Shown here one piece after another: positions 8,936 to 16,882 of a stretch of 64,000 nucleotides of DNA (positions are counted from its first letter, which is position 1; each line of letters opens with the position of its first letter). Origin of the DNA: Minwuia sp. (lineage in GTDB: Bacteria > Pseudomonadota > Alphaproteobacteria > Minwuiales > Minwuiaceae). The stretch covers positions 1 through 64,000 of the forward strand of contig JARGNO010000014.1 in NCBI GenBank assembly GCA_029213165.1, written 5' to 3'. Below the pieces are notes generated by a model. The model ran no database searches. It was not told the origin of the DNA and saw only the letters and a list, made by a program, of their open reading frames with translations. Both the position numbers and the translations under genes were made by a program.

Positions 8936-9493
8936 TTGAGCGGCTATCGCACCATCCTCGGCCCTGACGCCGCGCTGCCATGGACGACGCTGGTGCTGGG
9001 TGGCGCGCGGTCAGGCAAGAGCAGACTGGGGGAGCGACTGGTGCGCGATCACGCCGGTGCGACAGTGCCGGTCTATCTCGCCACGGCTGAGGCCTTCGAC
9101 AGCGAGATGCGGTTACGGATCGAACAGCACAAGGCTGACAGGGGCCGCGACTGGGTCACGGTCGAGGCCCCGCGTGATCTGCCTGACCAGCTGGAGGCCT
9201 GTGGCGAGCAGCCTGTGCTGGTGGACTGCCTGACGCTCTGGCTGAGCAATCTGATGCTGGCCGATATCGCGCCGGATGCGGAGATCGCCAATCTGATCGA
9301 TGTCCTGGCGGAACGAACGGCCCCGACGGTCCTGGTCTCCAACGAGGTCGGACTTGGCCTGGTGCCAGAGACACCGCTGGGACGACAGTTCCGGGACTGG
9401 CAGGGGCTGGCGAATCAGCGGGTGGCACTCAGCGCCGATTGCGTGCTGTTCGTTGCTGCCGGTCTTCCTCTGGTCATGAAACGCCCCGACTGA
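8936..9493 (+). CDS. cobU: Bifunctional adenosylcobinamide kinase / guanylyltransferase
   Basis: Phosphorylates adenosylcobinamide and activates it with GTP. LVLGGARSGKS near the N-terminus is the P-loop, VYLATAEAFDSEM and the RIEQHKADRGRDW stretch contain the guanylylation site His, and LVDCLTLWLSNLM and VSNEVGLGLVPETPLGR are CobU/CobP hallmarks. There is no ATG in frame between the preceding stop and the P-loop; the best start is TTG at 8936, 4 bases after the cobT stop, giving 185 residues, close to the family length. The stop overlaps the cobS ATG by one base (TGATG). The start is less sure than the gene. Confidence 0.93.
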   Translation: MSGYRTILGPDAALPWTTLVLGGARSGKSRLGERLVRDHAGATVPVYLATAEAFDSEMRLRIEQHKADRGRDWVTVEAPRDLPDQLEACGEQPVLVDCLTLWLSNLMLADIAPDAEIANLIDVLAERTAPTVLVSNEVGLGLVPETPLGRQFRDWQGLANQRVALSADCVLFVAAGLPLVMKRPD

Positions 9494-10272
9494 TGCACCC
9501 GCGTCTTCTCAGACTGAACACCGATCTGGCCATCGCCCTTGGCTGGCTGACCCGTCTGCCGACGCGCTTTCCCGACGATGCCGCCGACCGCAAGCTGGCC
9601 GAGACGCGTTGGGCCTGTCCGGTTGTGGGCGCCATGCTCGCCGCAGCACTGGCCGCCACCTTCACAGCCATGACCGGGCTCGGTGCGAACGGTCTGCTCG
9701 CCGCTGCGGTGACCGTGGCACTCTCGGTGCTGCTGACCGGCGCGCTGCACGAGGACGGGCTGGCCGACATGCTGGATGGTCTGGGGGCACGTGGCGGTCG
9801 TGACGCCCGCCTCACCGCCATGCGCGACAGCCGCATCGGCACCTTTGGCACCCTTGGACTGATCCTCATCTTGCTGGTCCGGGTCGCGGCGCTCTCGTCA
9901 CTCGACCTGCTCGATGCCCTGGCAGCACTGCTGGCAGCACTCGCGCTCGGCCGGGCCGGCATGTCGGTGGTCATGGCACGCCTGCCGCTCGCCCGCGCTG
10001 ATGGAGCCGCGGCGGGTGCCGGGAAGGCAGGCAGCAGCGACGCGCGACAGGCCTGTGGCGTCGCGCTGCTGATCGCGCTGCTGGCAAGTGTCATTGGCGG
10101 CGCCCCAATCATGCTCATGCTGCTGGTGGCCCTGCTGGCGATGGCCGCAGCGCTCGCCCTCGCGGAACTCGCCCTGCGCACCTTCGGCGGCTATACCGGC
10201 GATGTGCTGGGTGCCACCTGCATGGCAGTCGAGACTGTCGTCCTGCTGGCATGGAGCATGGGCGCAGGCTAG
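9493..10272 (+). CDS. cobS: Adenosylcobinamide-GDP ribazoletransferase (cobalamin synthase)
   Basis: A 259-residue integral membrane enzyme that joins adenosylcobinamide-GDP with alpha-ribazole (phosphate), the last step of the nucleotide loop. ALGWLTRLPT opens the protein, and LLTGALHEDGLADMLDG is the conserved Asp-rich metal site, followed by MRDSRIGTFGTLGL. Several hydrophobic helices follow, and FGGYTGDVLGATCMAVE near the C-terminus is typical. The ATG at 9493 overlaps the cobU stop. It should not be confused with the cobaltochelatase subunit of the same name, which is absent from the window. Confidence 0.95.
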   Translation: MHPRLLRLNTDLAIALGWLTRLPTRFPDDAADRKLAETRWACPVVGAMLAAALAATFTAMTGLGANGLLAAAVTVALSVLLTGALHEDGLADMLDGLGARGGRDARLTAMRDSRIGTFGTLGLILILLVRVAALSSLDLLDALAALLAALALGRAGMSVVMARLPLARADGAAAGAGKAGSSDARQACGVALLIALLASVIGGAPIMLMLLVALLAMAAALALAELALRTFGGYTGDVLGATCMAVETVVLLAWSMGAG

Positions 10273-10306
10273 GCTCCCCCGCATGTGACAATCTGGGGAG
10301 GACAGC

Positions 10307-11050
10307 ATGACAGGACGGCTTGAGGGACGCGCGGCAATCGTGACGGGCGCGGCGAGCGGCATTGGACGGGCAACGGCGGATCTCTTTGCCCGCGAAGGGG
10401 CGATGGTTCTGGCCGTCGACCTGCCCGGCAAGGGGTTGGCGGAGGCCCATGACCATGCCTATGTGACGCCGTTCGAGGCGGACGTGGCGGCGGAGGGTGC
10501 AGCGGAGCGCATCATCGGCAAGGCCATCGAGACCTTCGGCAAGCTGGATATCCTCTACAACAACGCCGGGGTCAGCCGGAACGCGCTGGCCGAGGTCATG
10601 ACCGACGACCAGTGGGACATCACACTCGCTGTCAATCTGACCGGTCCCTACAAGTTGTGCCGCGCCGCAATCCCGCATCTGAAGGAAAGCCCGGCACCGC
10701 GCATCATCTCCACCGCATCGGTCATGGCCCGCATGACCGATTACGGTCTGACCGCCTATTGCGCATCAAAGGCCGGCGTCGCGGGCATGACCCGGACGCT
10801 GGCGCTGGAACTCGGCAAGTTCGGCATCACCTGCAACTACATCGAACCCGGCGCGATCCACACCGGCATGACCGGTGCCAGCTTTGCCGACGAGAACATC
10901 GCGACGATCTGGGCCAAGAAGTCCGCGCTGCGGCGGCTGGGACAGCCCATCGACATTGCCCGTGGCGCCCTGTTCCTGGCTTCCGACGATGCCGGATTCG
11001 TCTCGGGTCACGGTTTGACGGTTGATGGCGGCCTGACGCTGCGGACCTGA
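10307..11050 (+). CDS. SDR family oxidoreductase
   Basis: A 247-residue classical short-chain dehydrogenase. TGAASGIG near the N-terminus is the NAD(P) glycine motif, NNAG is present, the catalytic Ser lies in STASVMAR, and YCASK is the catalytic Tyr/Lys pair. An Asp after the second strand (AVDLPG) suggests NAD(H) preference. The substrate is unknown. ATG 10307 has a strong ribosome site (GGGGAGGA) upstream. It follows cobS by 34 bases but is probably functionally unrelated, and its transcript ends at the terminator at 11064-11092. Confidence 0.9.
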   Translation: MTGRLEGRAAIVTGAASGIGRATADLFAREGAMVLAVDLPGKGLAEAHDHAYVTPFEADVAAEGAAERIIGKAIETFGKLDILYNNAGVSRNALAEVMTDDQWDITLAVNLTGPYKLCRAAIPHLKESPAPRIISTASVMARMTDYGLTAYCASKAGVAGMTRTLALELGKFGITCNYIEPGAIHTGMTGASFADENIATIWAKKSALRRLGQPIDIARGALFLASDDAGFVSGHGLTVDGGLTLRT

Positions 11051-11063
11051 CCGGACCGTGATC

Positions 11064-11092
11064 GGGGAGCGAGGAATGCGCGCTCCCCTTTT
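11064..11092 (+). terminator. Rho-independent terminator after the SDR gene
   Basis: GGGGAGCG (11064-11071) pairs perfectly with CGCTCCCC (11081-11088) around a nine-base loop, followed by TTTT. It lies 13 bases after the SDR stop and before the next gene, so it probably ends the cobT-cobU-cobS-SDR transcript. Confidence 0.85.
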
Positions 11093-11142
11093 CGGCGGAC
11101 TGCGATAGATGTTCTTCTCCCGATTGCTGTGGAGAGAACCGG

Positions 11143-11778
11143 ATGGACCGCCCGTCAAGTGACATTGCCTTCACCCCTGCCGTCAAGGCGGCCCAGCAGC
11201 GGCTGGGCTCACGCGATACCTACCGGCGCATGGAGGAGAAGGGTGGGTTCCGCACCGCGTTGAGCGACGATCTGCTGGCCTTCATCGCCGAGCGGGATTC
11301 ATTCTATCTCGGCACCGTCAGTTCGGAGGGCCAGCCCTATATCCAGCACCGTGGCGGGCCGAAGGGCTTCCTGCGACCGGTCGATGAAACCACGCTTGGC
11401 ATCGCGGATTTCGGCGGCAATCGCCAATATGTGACACTCGGCAATCTGGCCGGAAATCCGAAGGCCTTCATCTTCCTGATGGACTATGCCAACCGCCGCC
11501 GGATCAAGGTCTGGGGCGAGGCACGTGTGGTCGAGGACGATCCGGAACTCATGGCACGCCTGTCATTGCCGGATTATCCGGCAGGCAAGGTGGAGCGTGC
11601 CATCCTGTTTCAGGTCACAGCCTGGGACATCAATTGCCCGCAGCACATCACGCCGCGCCATGACGTCGATGCCTTCGCGGAGGCAAACCGTCAGATCCTG
11701 CAACAGCTCGCCGACCTGGAGACCGAAAACGCCGAACTGAAACGTCTGCTGGCCGAGGCCAAGACCCGCTCCAACTGA
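11143..11778 (+). CDS. Pyridoxamine 5'-phosphate oxidase-like flavin-binding protein
   Basis: A 211-residue split-barrel protein. SFYLGTVSSEGQPYIQHRGG and the later DFGGNRQYVTLGNLAGNPKAF are the FMN-binding pattern of the PNPOx-like family seen in proteins annotated as pyridoxamine 5'-phosphate oxidase family or general-stress FMN-binding proteins. The last 30 residues, after AFAEANRQILQQLADLE, form a short predicted coiled coil, suggesting oligomerisation. It is not clearly the biosynthetic PdxH. Separate transcription is likely, since a terminator lies just upstream. Confidence 0.8.
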   Translation: MDRPSSDIAFTPAVKAAQQRLGSRDTYRRMEEKGGFRTALSDDLLAFIAERDSFYLGTVSSEGQPYIQHRGGPKGFLRPVDETTLGIADFGGNRQYVTLGNLAGNPKAFIFLMDYANRRRIKVWGEARVVEDDPELMARLSLPDYPAGKVERAILFQVTAWDINCPQHITPRHDVDAFAEANRQILQQLADLETENAELKRLLAEAKTRSN

Positions 11779-11949
11779 AATGTGTCCACGACGCCAGGCC
11801 GTTCCACTGTTTGATTGCGGCACCGGCCCGCTCCCCACCCGGCCAGCCTGCGACATAGCGCCAATCCGCAACATCGGACTGGAGGGTGCAGCGGGAATAC
11901 GGCAGGAAACAGGCATGCGTCCGACCGGATGGGCAGAAAGGTTCGTGCA

Positions 11950-12663
11950 ATGACTGACGATCTTCCGAACATCGTGCCCGAGGCACTGCACGCCATCAGT
12001 ACATCGCACCTCGCCGCCGCTGGTGCCCCGACACATCCGCCGCGTATCCTGCTGCTCTATGGCTCCCTGCGTGAACGATCCTATTCCCGGCTGATGACGG
12101 AGGAAGCGGCTCGCGTTCTGACGGCGCTGGGGGCCGAGCCACGGATCTACAGTCCGGCGGGCCTGCCATTGGTGGACGACGCGGCGGACACGCACCCGAA
12201 AGTGGCTGAACTACGCGAACTCTCCCTCTGGTCGGAAGCGCATGTCTGGTGCTCCCCCGAACGTCACGGCGCCATGACCGGGATCATGAAGACCCAGATC
12301 GACTGGCTGCCACTGGCCCCCATCGGCGGGGTTCGCCCGACCCAGGGCCGCACGCTGGCGGTGATGCAGGTCTGTGGCGGTTCGCAGAGCTTCAACGCAG
12401 TCAACCAGATGCGCATTCTCGGACGCTGGATGCGCATGATCACGATCCCCAACCAGTCCTCCGTCCCGAAGGCGTTCCTGGAATTCGAGGAAGATGGCCG
12501 CATGAAGCCATCACCGTTCTACAACCGCATGGTGGACGTGATGGAAGAACTGGTGAAGTTCACCTGGCTGACGCGCGGGCACGCTGCCTATCTGGTGGAC
12601 CGCTATTCGGAACGCGTGGAAAGCGTCGAGGAGTTGTCGCAACGGGTCAACCGGAAGAGCTGA
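11950..12663 (+). CDS. arsH: ArsH-type NADPH-dependent FMN reductase
   Basis: A 237-residue flavodoxin-fold protein. [13 protein letters not shown] (about residues 35-47) is the FMN phosphate loop, and [21 protein letters not shown] and [20 protein letters not shown] are ArsH signatures. ArsH oxidises trivalent organoarsenicals or reduces quinones and flavins. I use ATG 11950; a longer frame to 11815 has no support. No arsR, arsC or arsenite pump gene is next to it, so it may act as a stand-alone quinone or metal reductase here. Bases 11779-11949 show no gene. Confidence 0.9.
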   Translation: MTDDLPNIVPEALHAISTSHLAAAGAPTHPPRILLLYGSLRERSYSRLMTEEAARVLTALGAEPRIYSPAGLPLVDDAADTHPKVAELRELSLWSEAHVWCSPERHGAMTGIMKTQIDWLPLAPIGGVRPTQGRTLAVMQVCGGSQSFNAVNQMRILGRWMRMITIPNQSSVPKAFLEFEEDGRMKPSPFYNRMVDVMEELVKFTWLTRGHAAYLVDRYSERVESVEELSQRVNRKS

Positions 12664-12701
12664 CCGGGCATCGCAGCATCCGAATGCTGCACCAGACAGA
12701 C

Positions 12702-13409
12702 TCAGCCCTTCGCGATCCTGTCGGCGGCGGCGATCAGGAAGTCGGTCAGGTCGTCGGTGACATGATGGATGTGTTCACCTTCCGATTCCTCATGGCTCCA
12801 TTCGCTGATGCCGGGAATCCAAACCGTCGTCATGCCGATGGCATGGGCCGGCACCAGATTGCGGGCCATGTCCTCGAACATCGCCGCGCTGGCAGGCGTC
12901 ACGTTGTGGGTCGCGATGAAGCGGTGATAGGGCTCGACACTCTTCTTCGGAATGAACTCGGAATGAACGATATCGAAGATGGCCTCGAAGCAATCGCCAA
13001 TTCCGATCTTGCCCATCACGTTCTCGGCGTGACTGACCGACCCATTGGTGAAGACGAGCTTCCGGCCCGGCAGCCGTTTCAGCACGTCGGCAAGCTGCGG
13101 ATTGGCATCGACCGGCGACAGGTCGATGTCATGCACGTAGTCCAGAAAATCCTCCGGCCTGACGCCGTGGTGATCGATCAACCCCTTCAGCGTCGTGCCA
13201 TGGGAGAGGAAATATCCCTTCTGCAGCCGATGCGCCTCTGCCTCGTCCACCTGCAGGAAATCGCAGATGAAGAACCGCATGCGGTCACTGACCTGGTCGA
13301 ACAGGTTGCTGCGTGCCGGATAGAGCGTGTTGTCCAGGTCGAAGACCCATGTATCGACATGGCGCAGGTCGGGGGCGGCCTGATCACCGCGATGCTCGGA
13401 ATGTGTCAT
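12702..13409 (-). CDS. HAD-family pyrimidine 5'-nucleotidase
   Basis: A 235-residue haloacid-dehalogenase hydrolase. WVFDLDNTLYP (about residues 21-31) holds the nucleophile Asp and general acid Asp, LVFTNGS is motif II, and the Lys and Asp residues in PKKSVEPYHRF and AMFEDMARNLVPAHAIGMTTV are motifs III and IV. The pattern is that of the SDT1-like nucleotidases that dephosphorylate UMP/CMP or damaged pyrimidine nucleotides. The start at 13409 is the first ATG. Its direct neighbours do not suggest a pathway. Confidence 0.85.
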   Translation of the reverse strand: MTHSEHRGDQAAPDLRHVDTWVFDLDNTLYPARSNLFDQVSDRMRFFICDFLQVDEAEAHRLQKGYFLSHGTTLKGLIDHHGVRPEDFLDYVHDIDLSPVDANPQLADVLKRLPGRKLVFTNGSVSHAENVMGKIGIGDCFEAIFDIVHSEFIPKKSVEPYHRFIATHNVTPASAAMFEDMARNLVPAHAIGMTTVWIPGISEWSHEESEGEHIHHVTDDLTDFLIAAADRIAKG

Positions 13410-13463
13410 GCCCTCTTATCACCGCCAGCCACGCGCCCCGCAAGTCCATTCACATCTGGCCCG

Positions 13464-13478
13464 TTAACGTGGCGTTAG
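13464..13478 (+). promoter_or_regulatory. CtrA-like half-site pair upstream of a DUF2336 gene
   Basis: TTAA (13464-13467), seven bases, then TTAG (13475-13478) resembles the TTAA-N7-TTAA site bound by the alphaproteobacterial cell-cycle regulator CtrA. It lies about 50 bases before the DUF2336 start at 13529. One mismatch and a short motif make a chance match quite possible. Confidence 0.25.
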
Positions 13479-13528
13479 CTGACTTGGCAGATGATGGAAC
13501 GGTGATCCGCGACCGGGGACTGATCAAG

Positions 13529-14755
13529 ATGGCCGACGACAAGCGCAACACCGACATGATTGCCTACCAGAAACAGATTGCTGCCCTGAAGAGCACCAAT
13601 CAGGGCACACGCCTGGCGCTGGCGAAGGATGCCGACTCGCGCCCCGAGGTCCTCTATTATCTGGCAGAGGATCAGGACAAGGATGTCCGCAGTGCCGTTG
13701 CCGGCAACCCCTCCACACCCGGCCAGGCTGACCTGAAACTGTCGGAGGACGTGGACCCCTACGTCCGCACCGAACTGGCGCGCAAGATCGGCAGGCTGCT
13801 GCCCGGCATCGGTGGCGCGAAGCAGGAACGGCTGCGCGACCTGACCGAGCAGGCACTGGACCACCTTTCCGCCGACCGGCTTGTGGATGTTCGCGCTGCC
13901 CTCGCCGATGCAATCCGGGATTCCGAGATCGTGCCGAAGCCCATCGTCATGAAACTGGCGCAGGATGTGGAGGAGATCGTCGCCGCCCCGATCCTGGAAT
14001 ACTCGCCACTGCTGAATGATGCCGACCTGGTAGAGATCATTGCCGCCGGTGTCACCATCGGTGCCCTGCCCTCCATCGCCCGCCGCCGCGGCATTGGCCC
14101 GGACGTGGCCGACGCGGTTGTCGCAACCACCGACCTGCCTGCCGTCGCGGCGCTGCTGCACAACAAGTCCGCGAAGGTCCGCGCAGATACCCTGGATGAA
14201 CTGGCGGAAGACGCCCGCGATACCGACATGCTGCACGAACCGCTGGTGATGCGCCCGGAACTGTCACAGCGCGCCATCCGTCGCATTTCCACCTTCGTTG
14301 CCCGGTCACTGCTGGACCGGCTGGCGGAGCGGGGTGACCTTGACAACCGGACCCGTCAGGCGCTGGCGGAGGCCGTCGGCGAAAAGTTGTCGGAGGACAA
14401 GGACGCCGACCAGAAGCTGGATTCCGACTTCGCCGAACACCTGCACGGACGCGGCAAGCTGGACGATGAGGTCATGCAGAAGGCGATGGAGAAGAACCGC
14501 CGCAGTTTCGTCATCCGCGCCCTGGCCCTGAAGGCCGGTCGCAAGGAAGAAGCCGTGGAACGCATCATGGCCATGCGCAACGGCAAGGCGACGACGGCCC
14601 TTGTGCATCAGGCCGGTCTGTCGATGCGCACGGCCCTGCTGGTCCAGCAGCGCATCGCCCGCGTGCCACCGCACGAGTTGCTCGCCGCCCGCAACGGCGT
14701 CGACTACCCGATGACGGCGGAAGAACTGGAAATGCAGATCGCCCACATCGGGTAG
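13529..14755 (+). CDS. DUF2336 protein (HEAT-like repeats)
   Basis: A 408-residue, wholly alpha-helical protein. Repeating units such as DSRPEVLYYLAEDQDKDVRSAVAGN and DPYVRTELARKIG resemble HEAT/armadillo-like leucine-rich variants, and the order matches DUF2336 proteins, which are nearly confined to alphaproteobacteria. Function is unknown; the repeats suggest a protein-binding scaffold. I chose ATG 13529 (MADDKRNTDM); earlier in-frame codons are in a region without coding character. A second DUF2336 gene lies at 32388, next to signalling genes. No signal peptide is visible. It converges with the agmatinase-like gene. Confidence 0.8.
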   Translation: MADDKRNTDMIAYQKQIAALKSTNQGTRLALAKDADSRPEVLYYLAEDQDKDVRSAVAGNPSTPGQADLKLSEDVDPYVRTELARKIGRLLPGIGGAKQERLRDLTEQALDHLSADRLVDVRAALADAIRDSEIVPKPIVMKLAQDVEEIVAAPILEYSPLLNDADLVEIIAAGVTIGALPSIARRRGIGPDVADAVVATTDLPAVAALLHNKSAKVRADTLDELAEDARDTDMLHEPLVMRPELSQRAIRRISTFVARSLLDRLAERGDLDNRTRQALAEAVGEKLSEDKDADQKLDSDFAEHLHGRGKLDDEVMQKAMEKNRRSFVIRALALKAGRKEEAVERIMAMRNGKATTALVHQAGLSMRTALLVQQRIARVPPHELLAARNGVDYPMTAEELEMQIAHIG

Positions 14756-14791
14756 GAAGCCGGGTGCTACCCACGCTGTCCTCCGACCAGA

Positions 14792-15817
14792 TTACCGGCC
14801 TGGCCTGCGCCCGGTCATGATCGTCAGGATCTCGAACAGCATCTGGCCACCGACCTGCGCGGTATTGGTGGTGGCGTCATATTGCGGTGCCACCTCCACC
14901 ACGTCTCCGCCGACGATGTCCAGCCCGTCGAGGCCACGGAAAATCTGCTGCACCTCACGCGGGGTCAGGCCACCGACTTCCGGTGTGCCGGTGCCGGGGG
15001 CGAAGCCGGGATCGATGCCGTCGATGTCGAAGGTGACATAGACCGGTCCGTCACCGAGCACACGACGCGCAGCCGCGATCACCGCCGGGATGCCCTGCTC
15101 CATCACCTTCTCGATGTGGAAGACCGTCATCCCGGCGTCCTGCGAGAACTCCCAGATGTATTCCGAAGCACCACGGATGCCGATCTGGATGCAGCGTTCC
15201 GGATCCAGCACGCCGTCCAGCACCGCCATGCGAAAAGGACCACCGTGATGGAACTTGCTGTGATCGAACTCGCCACCCGTATCGCAATGGGCGTCGATAT
15301 GGATCATGCCGAGCGGGCGGTCGCGCCCCAGCGCCTTCATGATCGGATAGGTGATGGAATGGTCTCCGCCCACGGACAGGGGACGCACCCCGGCATCACG
15401 GATCGTGTTGTAGTAGGCCTCGATGTCTTCCATTGCCATGTCGAGGCTGAAGCGGCTGCGGAACGGCACATCGCCCACGTCACCAACCTTCGCCTCCAGG
15501 AACGGCGCGCGGGCCAGGATATGGTGCCAGGGGCCGATCCGCTCGATCGTGCGCACGGCGCGGGGGCCAAAACGGGCACCGGGCCGGTTGGTGACGCCCA
15601 GATCCATCGGCACGCCGACCAGCGCGATATCCAGGCCGTCCAGCCCCTCCACCGCCGGTGCCCCCAGAAAAGTCGGTATTCCGGCAAAGGGCGCATGGCG
15701 ACGCCCGCCATCCTCGAACTGTGAATCCGTGATGGCGCGATAGCGCTCGTCATGGGTGGTGCCGGGCTCCACATCGCCATATCTGGCGCGCAGCCGCTTC
15801 AGGTTTTCCTGATCCAT
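14792..15817 (-). CDS. speB: Agmatinase-family ureohydrolase
   Basis: A 341-residue binuclear manganese enzyme. The ligands sit in GGDHS (His153), IDAHCDT (Asp175, His177, Asp179) and the later DIDGIDP, with GTGTPEVGGLT closing the active site. The family includes agmatinase (agmatine to putrescine and urea), guanidinobutyrase and guanidinopropionase, and specificity is hard to read from motifs, so the symbol is a best guess. The start at 15817 gives a usual length. Upstream (15818-15942) lies a long hairpin repeat. Confidence 0.85.
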   Translation of the reverse strand: MDQENLKRLRARYGDVEPGTTHDERYRAITDSQFEDGGRRHAPFAGIPTFLGAPAVEGLDGLDIALVGVPMDLGVTNRPGARFGPRAVRTIERIGPWHHILARAPFLEAKVGDVGDVPFRSRFSLDMAMEDIEAYYNTIRDAGVRPLSVGGDHSITYPIMKALGRDRPLGMIHIDAHCDTGGEFDHSKFHHGGPFRMAVLDGVLDPERCIQIGIRGASEYIWEFSQDAGMTVFHIEKVMEQGIPAVIAAARRVLGDGPVYVTFDIDGIDPGFAPGTGTPEVGGLTPREVQQIFRGLDGLDIVGGDVVEVAPQYDATTNTAQVGGQMLFEILTIMTGRRPGR

Positions 15818-15840
15818 CTCACCCGGCCTCCTGTTGTTGC

Positions 15841-15928
15841 GTGGACCGTGCCGCCCCTCGCCCCCTCCCGGCCACCCACGGGATTATCCTGAAATGGGTC
15901 GCCAGGAGGCGGGGGCGGCACGGTCCAC
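15841..15928. repeat. Hairpin repeat element, copy 1
   Basis: Arms 15841-15879 and 15897-15928 pair, with the outer 17 bases (GTGGACCGTGCCGCCCC) perfect and the inner part imperfect. The loop reads, on the minus strand, ATTTCAGGATAATCCCGT. Copy 2 at 43468-43553 has the same architecture, a shared CCTGGCCACCC-like inner arm and a loop starting with the same 11 bases. The element sits between the enoyl-CoA hydratase stop and the agmatinase-like start, both on the minus strand. It may work as a terminator or be a REP/MITE-like dispersed element. Confidence 0.8.
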
Positions 15929-15942
15929 CAAGAATCAATCCG

Positions 15943-16782
15943 CTACTTGCCGCTGAACTTCGGTGCGCGGCGTTCGACGAAATGTGCCACGCCTTCCTTG
16001 AAGTCCTCCGAATCGAAGCTGCCCGGCATTTCCGAGTTCGCTGTCAGGGTGGCGTGCTCCAGCGACTGCAGCATGGCCTTGTAGACCTGCGACTTCATCA
16101 CCCGGATGGAACGCGGCGAGACCATCGTTGCCAGTTCATCGGCATAGGCGTGACACTGGTCGGCGAAGTCCGCCATCTCGATCACCCGGTTGACCAGCCC
16201 CATCGACTGCGCCTCGGCGGCACCGAACTTGCGGCCCGACAACAGCAGGTCCAGCGCGTTGGCGTGGCCCACCAGCATCGGCAGCATCCAGGAAATGCCA
16301 TGCTCCGCGATCAGGCCACGGCGGGAGAAGGCGGTGGTGAAGACAGCCGCGTCGGAGGCGAAGCGCATGTCGCAATACAGCGCCATGACCATGCCCAGCC
16401 CGGCACACGGCCCGTTGATCGCCCCCAGCACCGGCTTCGGCACCGTCGGGAAATAGCTGTAGCGCATGGTGTAGTCCGTCGGCAGGTCCAGCCCGCCCGG
16501 AATGGCATTGTTCACCGCACTGAGCGACTGGATGCGGGACTTCGCGGAGGCCGCCTCGTCCTGGATATCCCCCAGCAGGTTCATGTCTGCCCCGGCGCAG
16601 AAGCCACGGCCCGCGCCGGTCAGCACGATGGCGCGCACGGCGTCGTCATTCGATGCCTCCAGCATCGCCTCCCGCACCTCCGCCTCCATCTTCCGGGTCC
16701 AGGCGTTGAGCTGGTCGGGACGGTTCAGGGTGATGGTGGCAACCGCGCCGTTGCGGTCATAGAGCACTTCCGAAAGGTTCAT
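15943..16782 (-). CDS. Enoyl-CoA hydratase/isomerase family protein
   Basis: A 279-residue crotonase-fold enzyme starting MNLSEVLYDRNGAVATITLN. LTGAGRGFCAGADMNLL is the CoA-binding and oxyanion-hole segment, and GPCAGLGMVMALYCDMRFAS is the second oxyanion segment. The glutamate in FSRRGLIAEHGISWMLP is at the catalytic region. The C-terminus (FKEGVAHFVERRAPKFSGK) is typical. ATG 16782 has GGGAGGG upstream; the longer frame reaches into the divergent epoxide hydrolase leader. The exact acyl-CoA substrate is unknown. Confidence 0.88.
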   Translation of the reverse strand: MNLSEVLYDRNGAVATITLNRPDQLNAWTRKMEAEVREAMLEASNDDAVRAIVLTGAGRGFCAGADMNLLGDIQDEAASAKSRIQSLSAVNNAIPGGLDLPTDYTMRYSYFPTVPKPVLGAINGPCAGLGMVMALYCDMRFASDAAVFTTAFSRRGLIAEHGISWMLPMLVGHANALDLLLSGRKFGAAEAQSMGLVNRVIEMADFADQCHAYADELATMVSPRSIRVMKSQVYKAMLQSLEHATLTANSEMPGSFDSEDFKEGVAHFVERRAPKFSGK

Positions 16783-16882
16783 GGTTTCCCTCCCCAGGAT
16801 CACGCTGCCGACAGGGGCCAGCACATTGACTGGCCACAGGATAGCGCCATGGTAGGGCATGGTCATCAGGGAGGATGATGGA

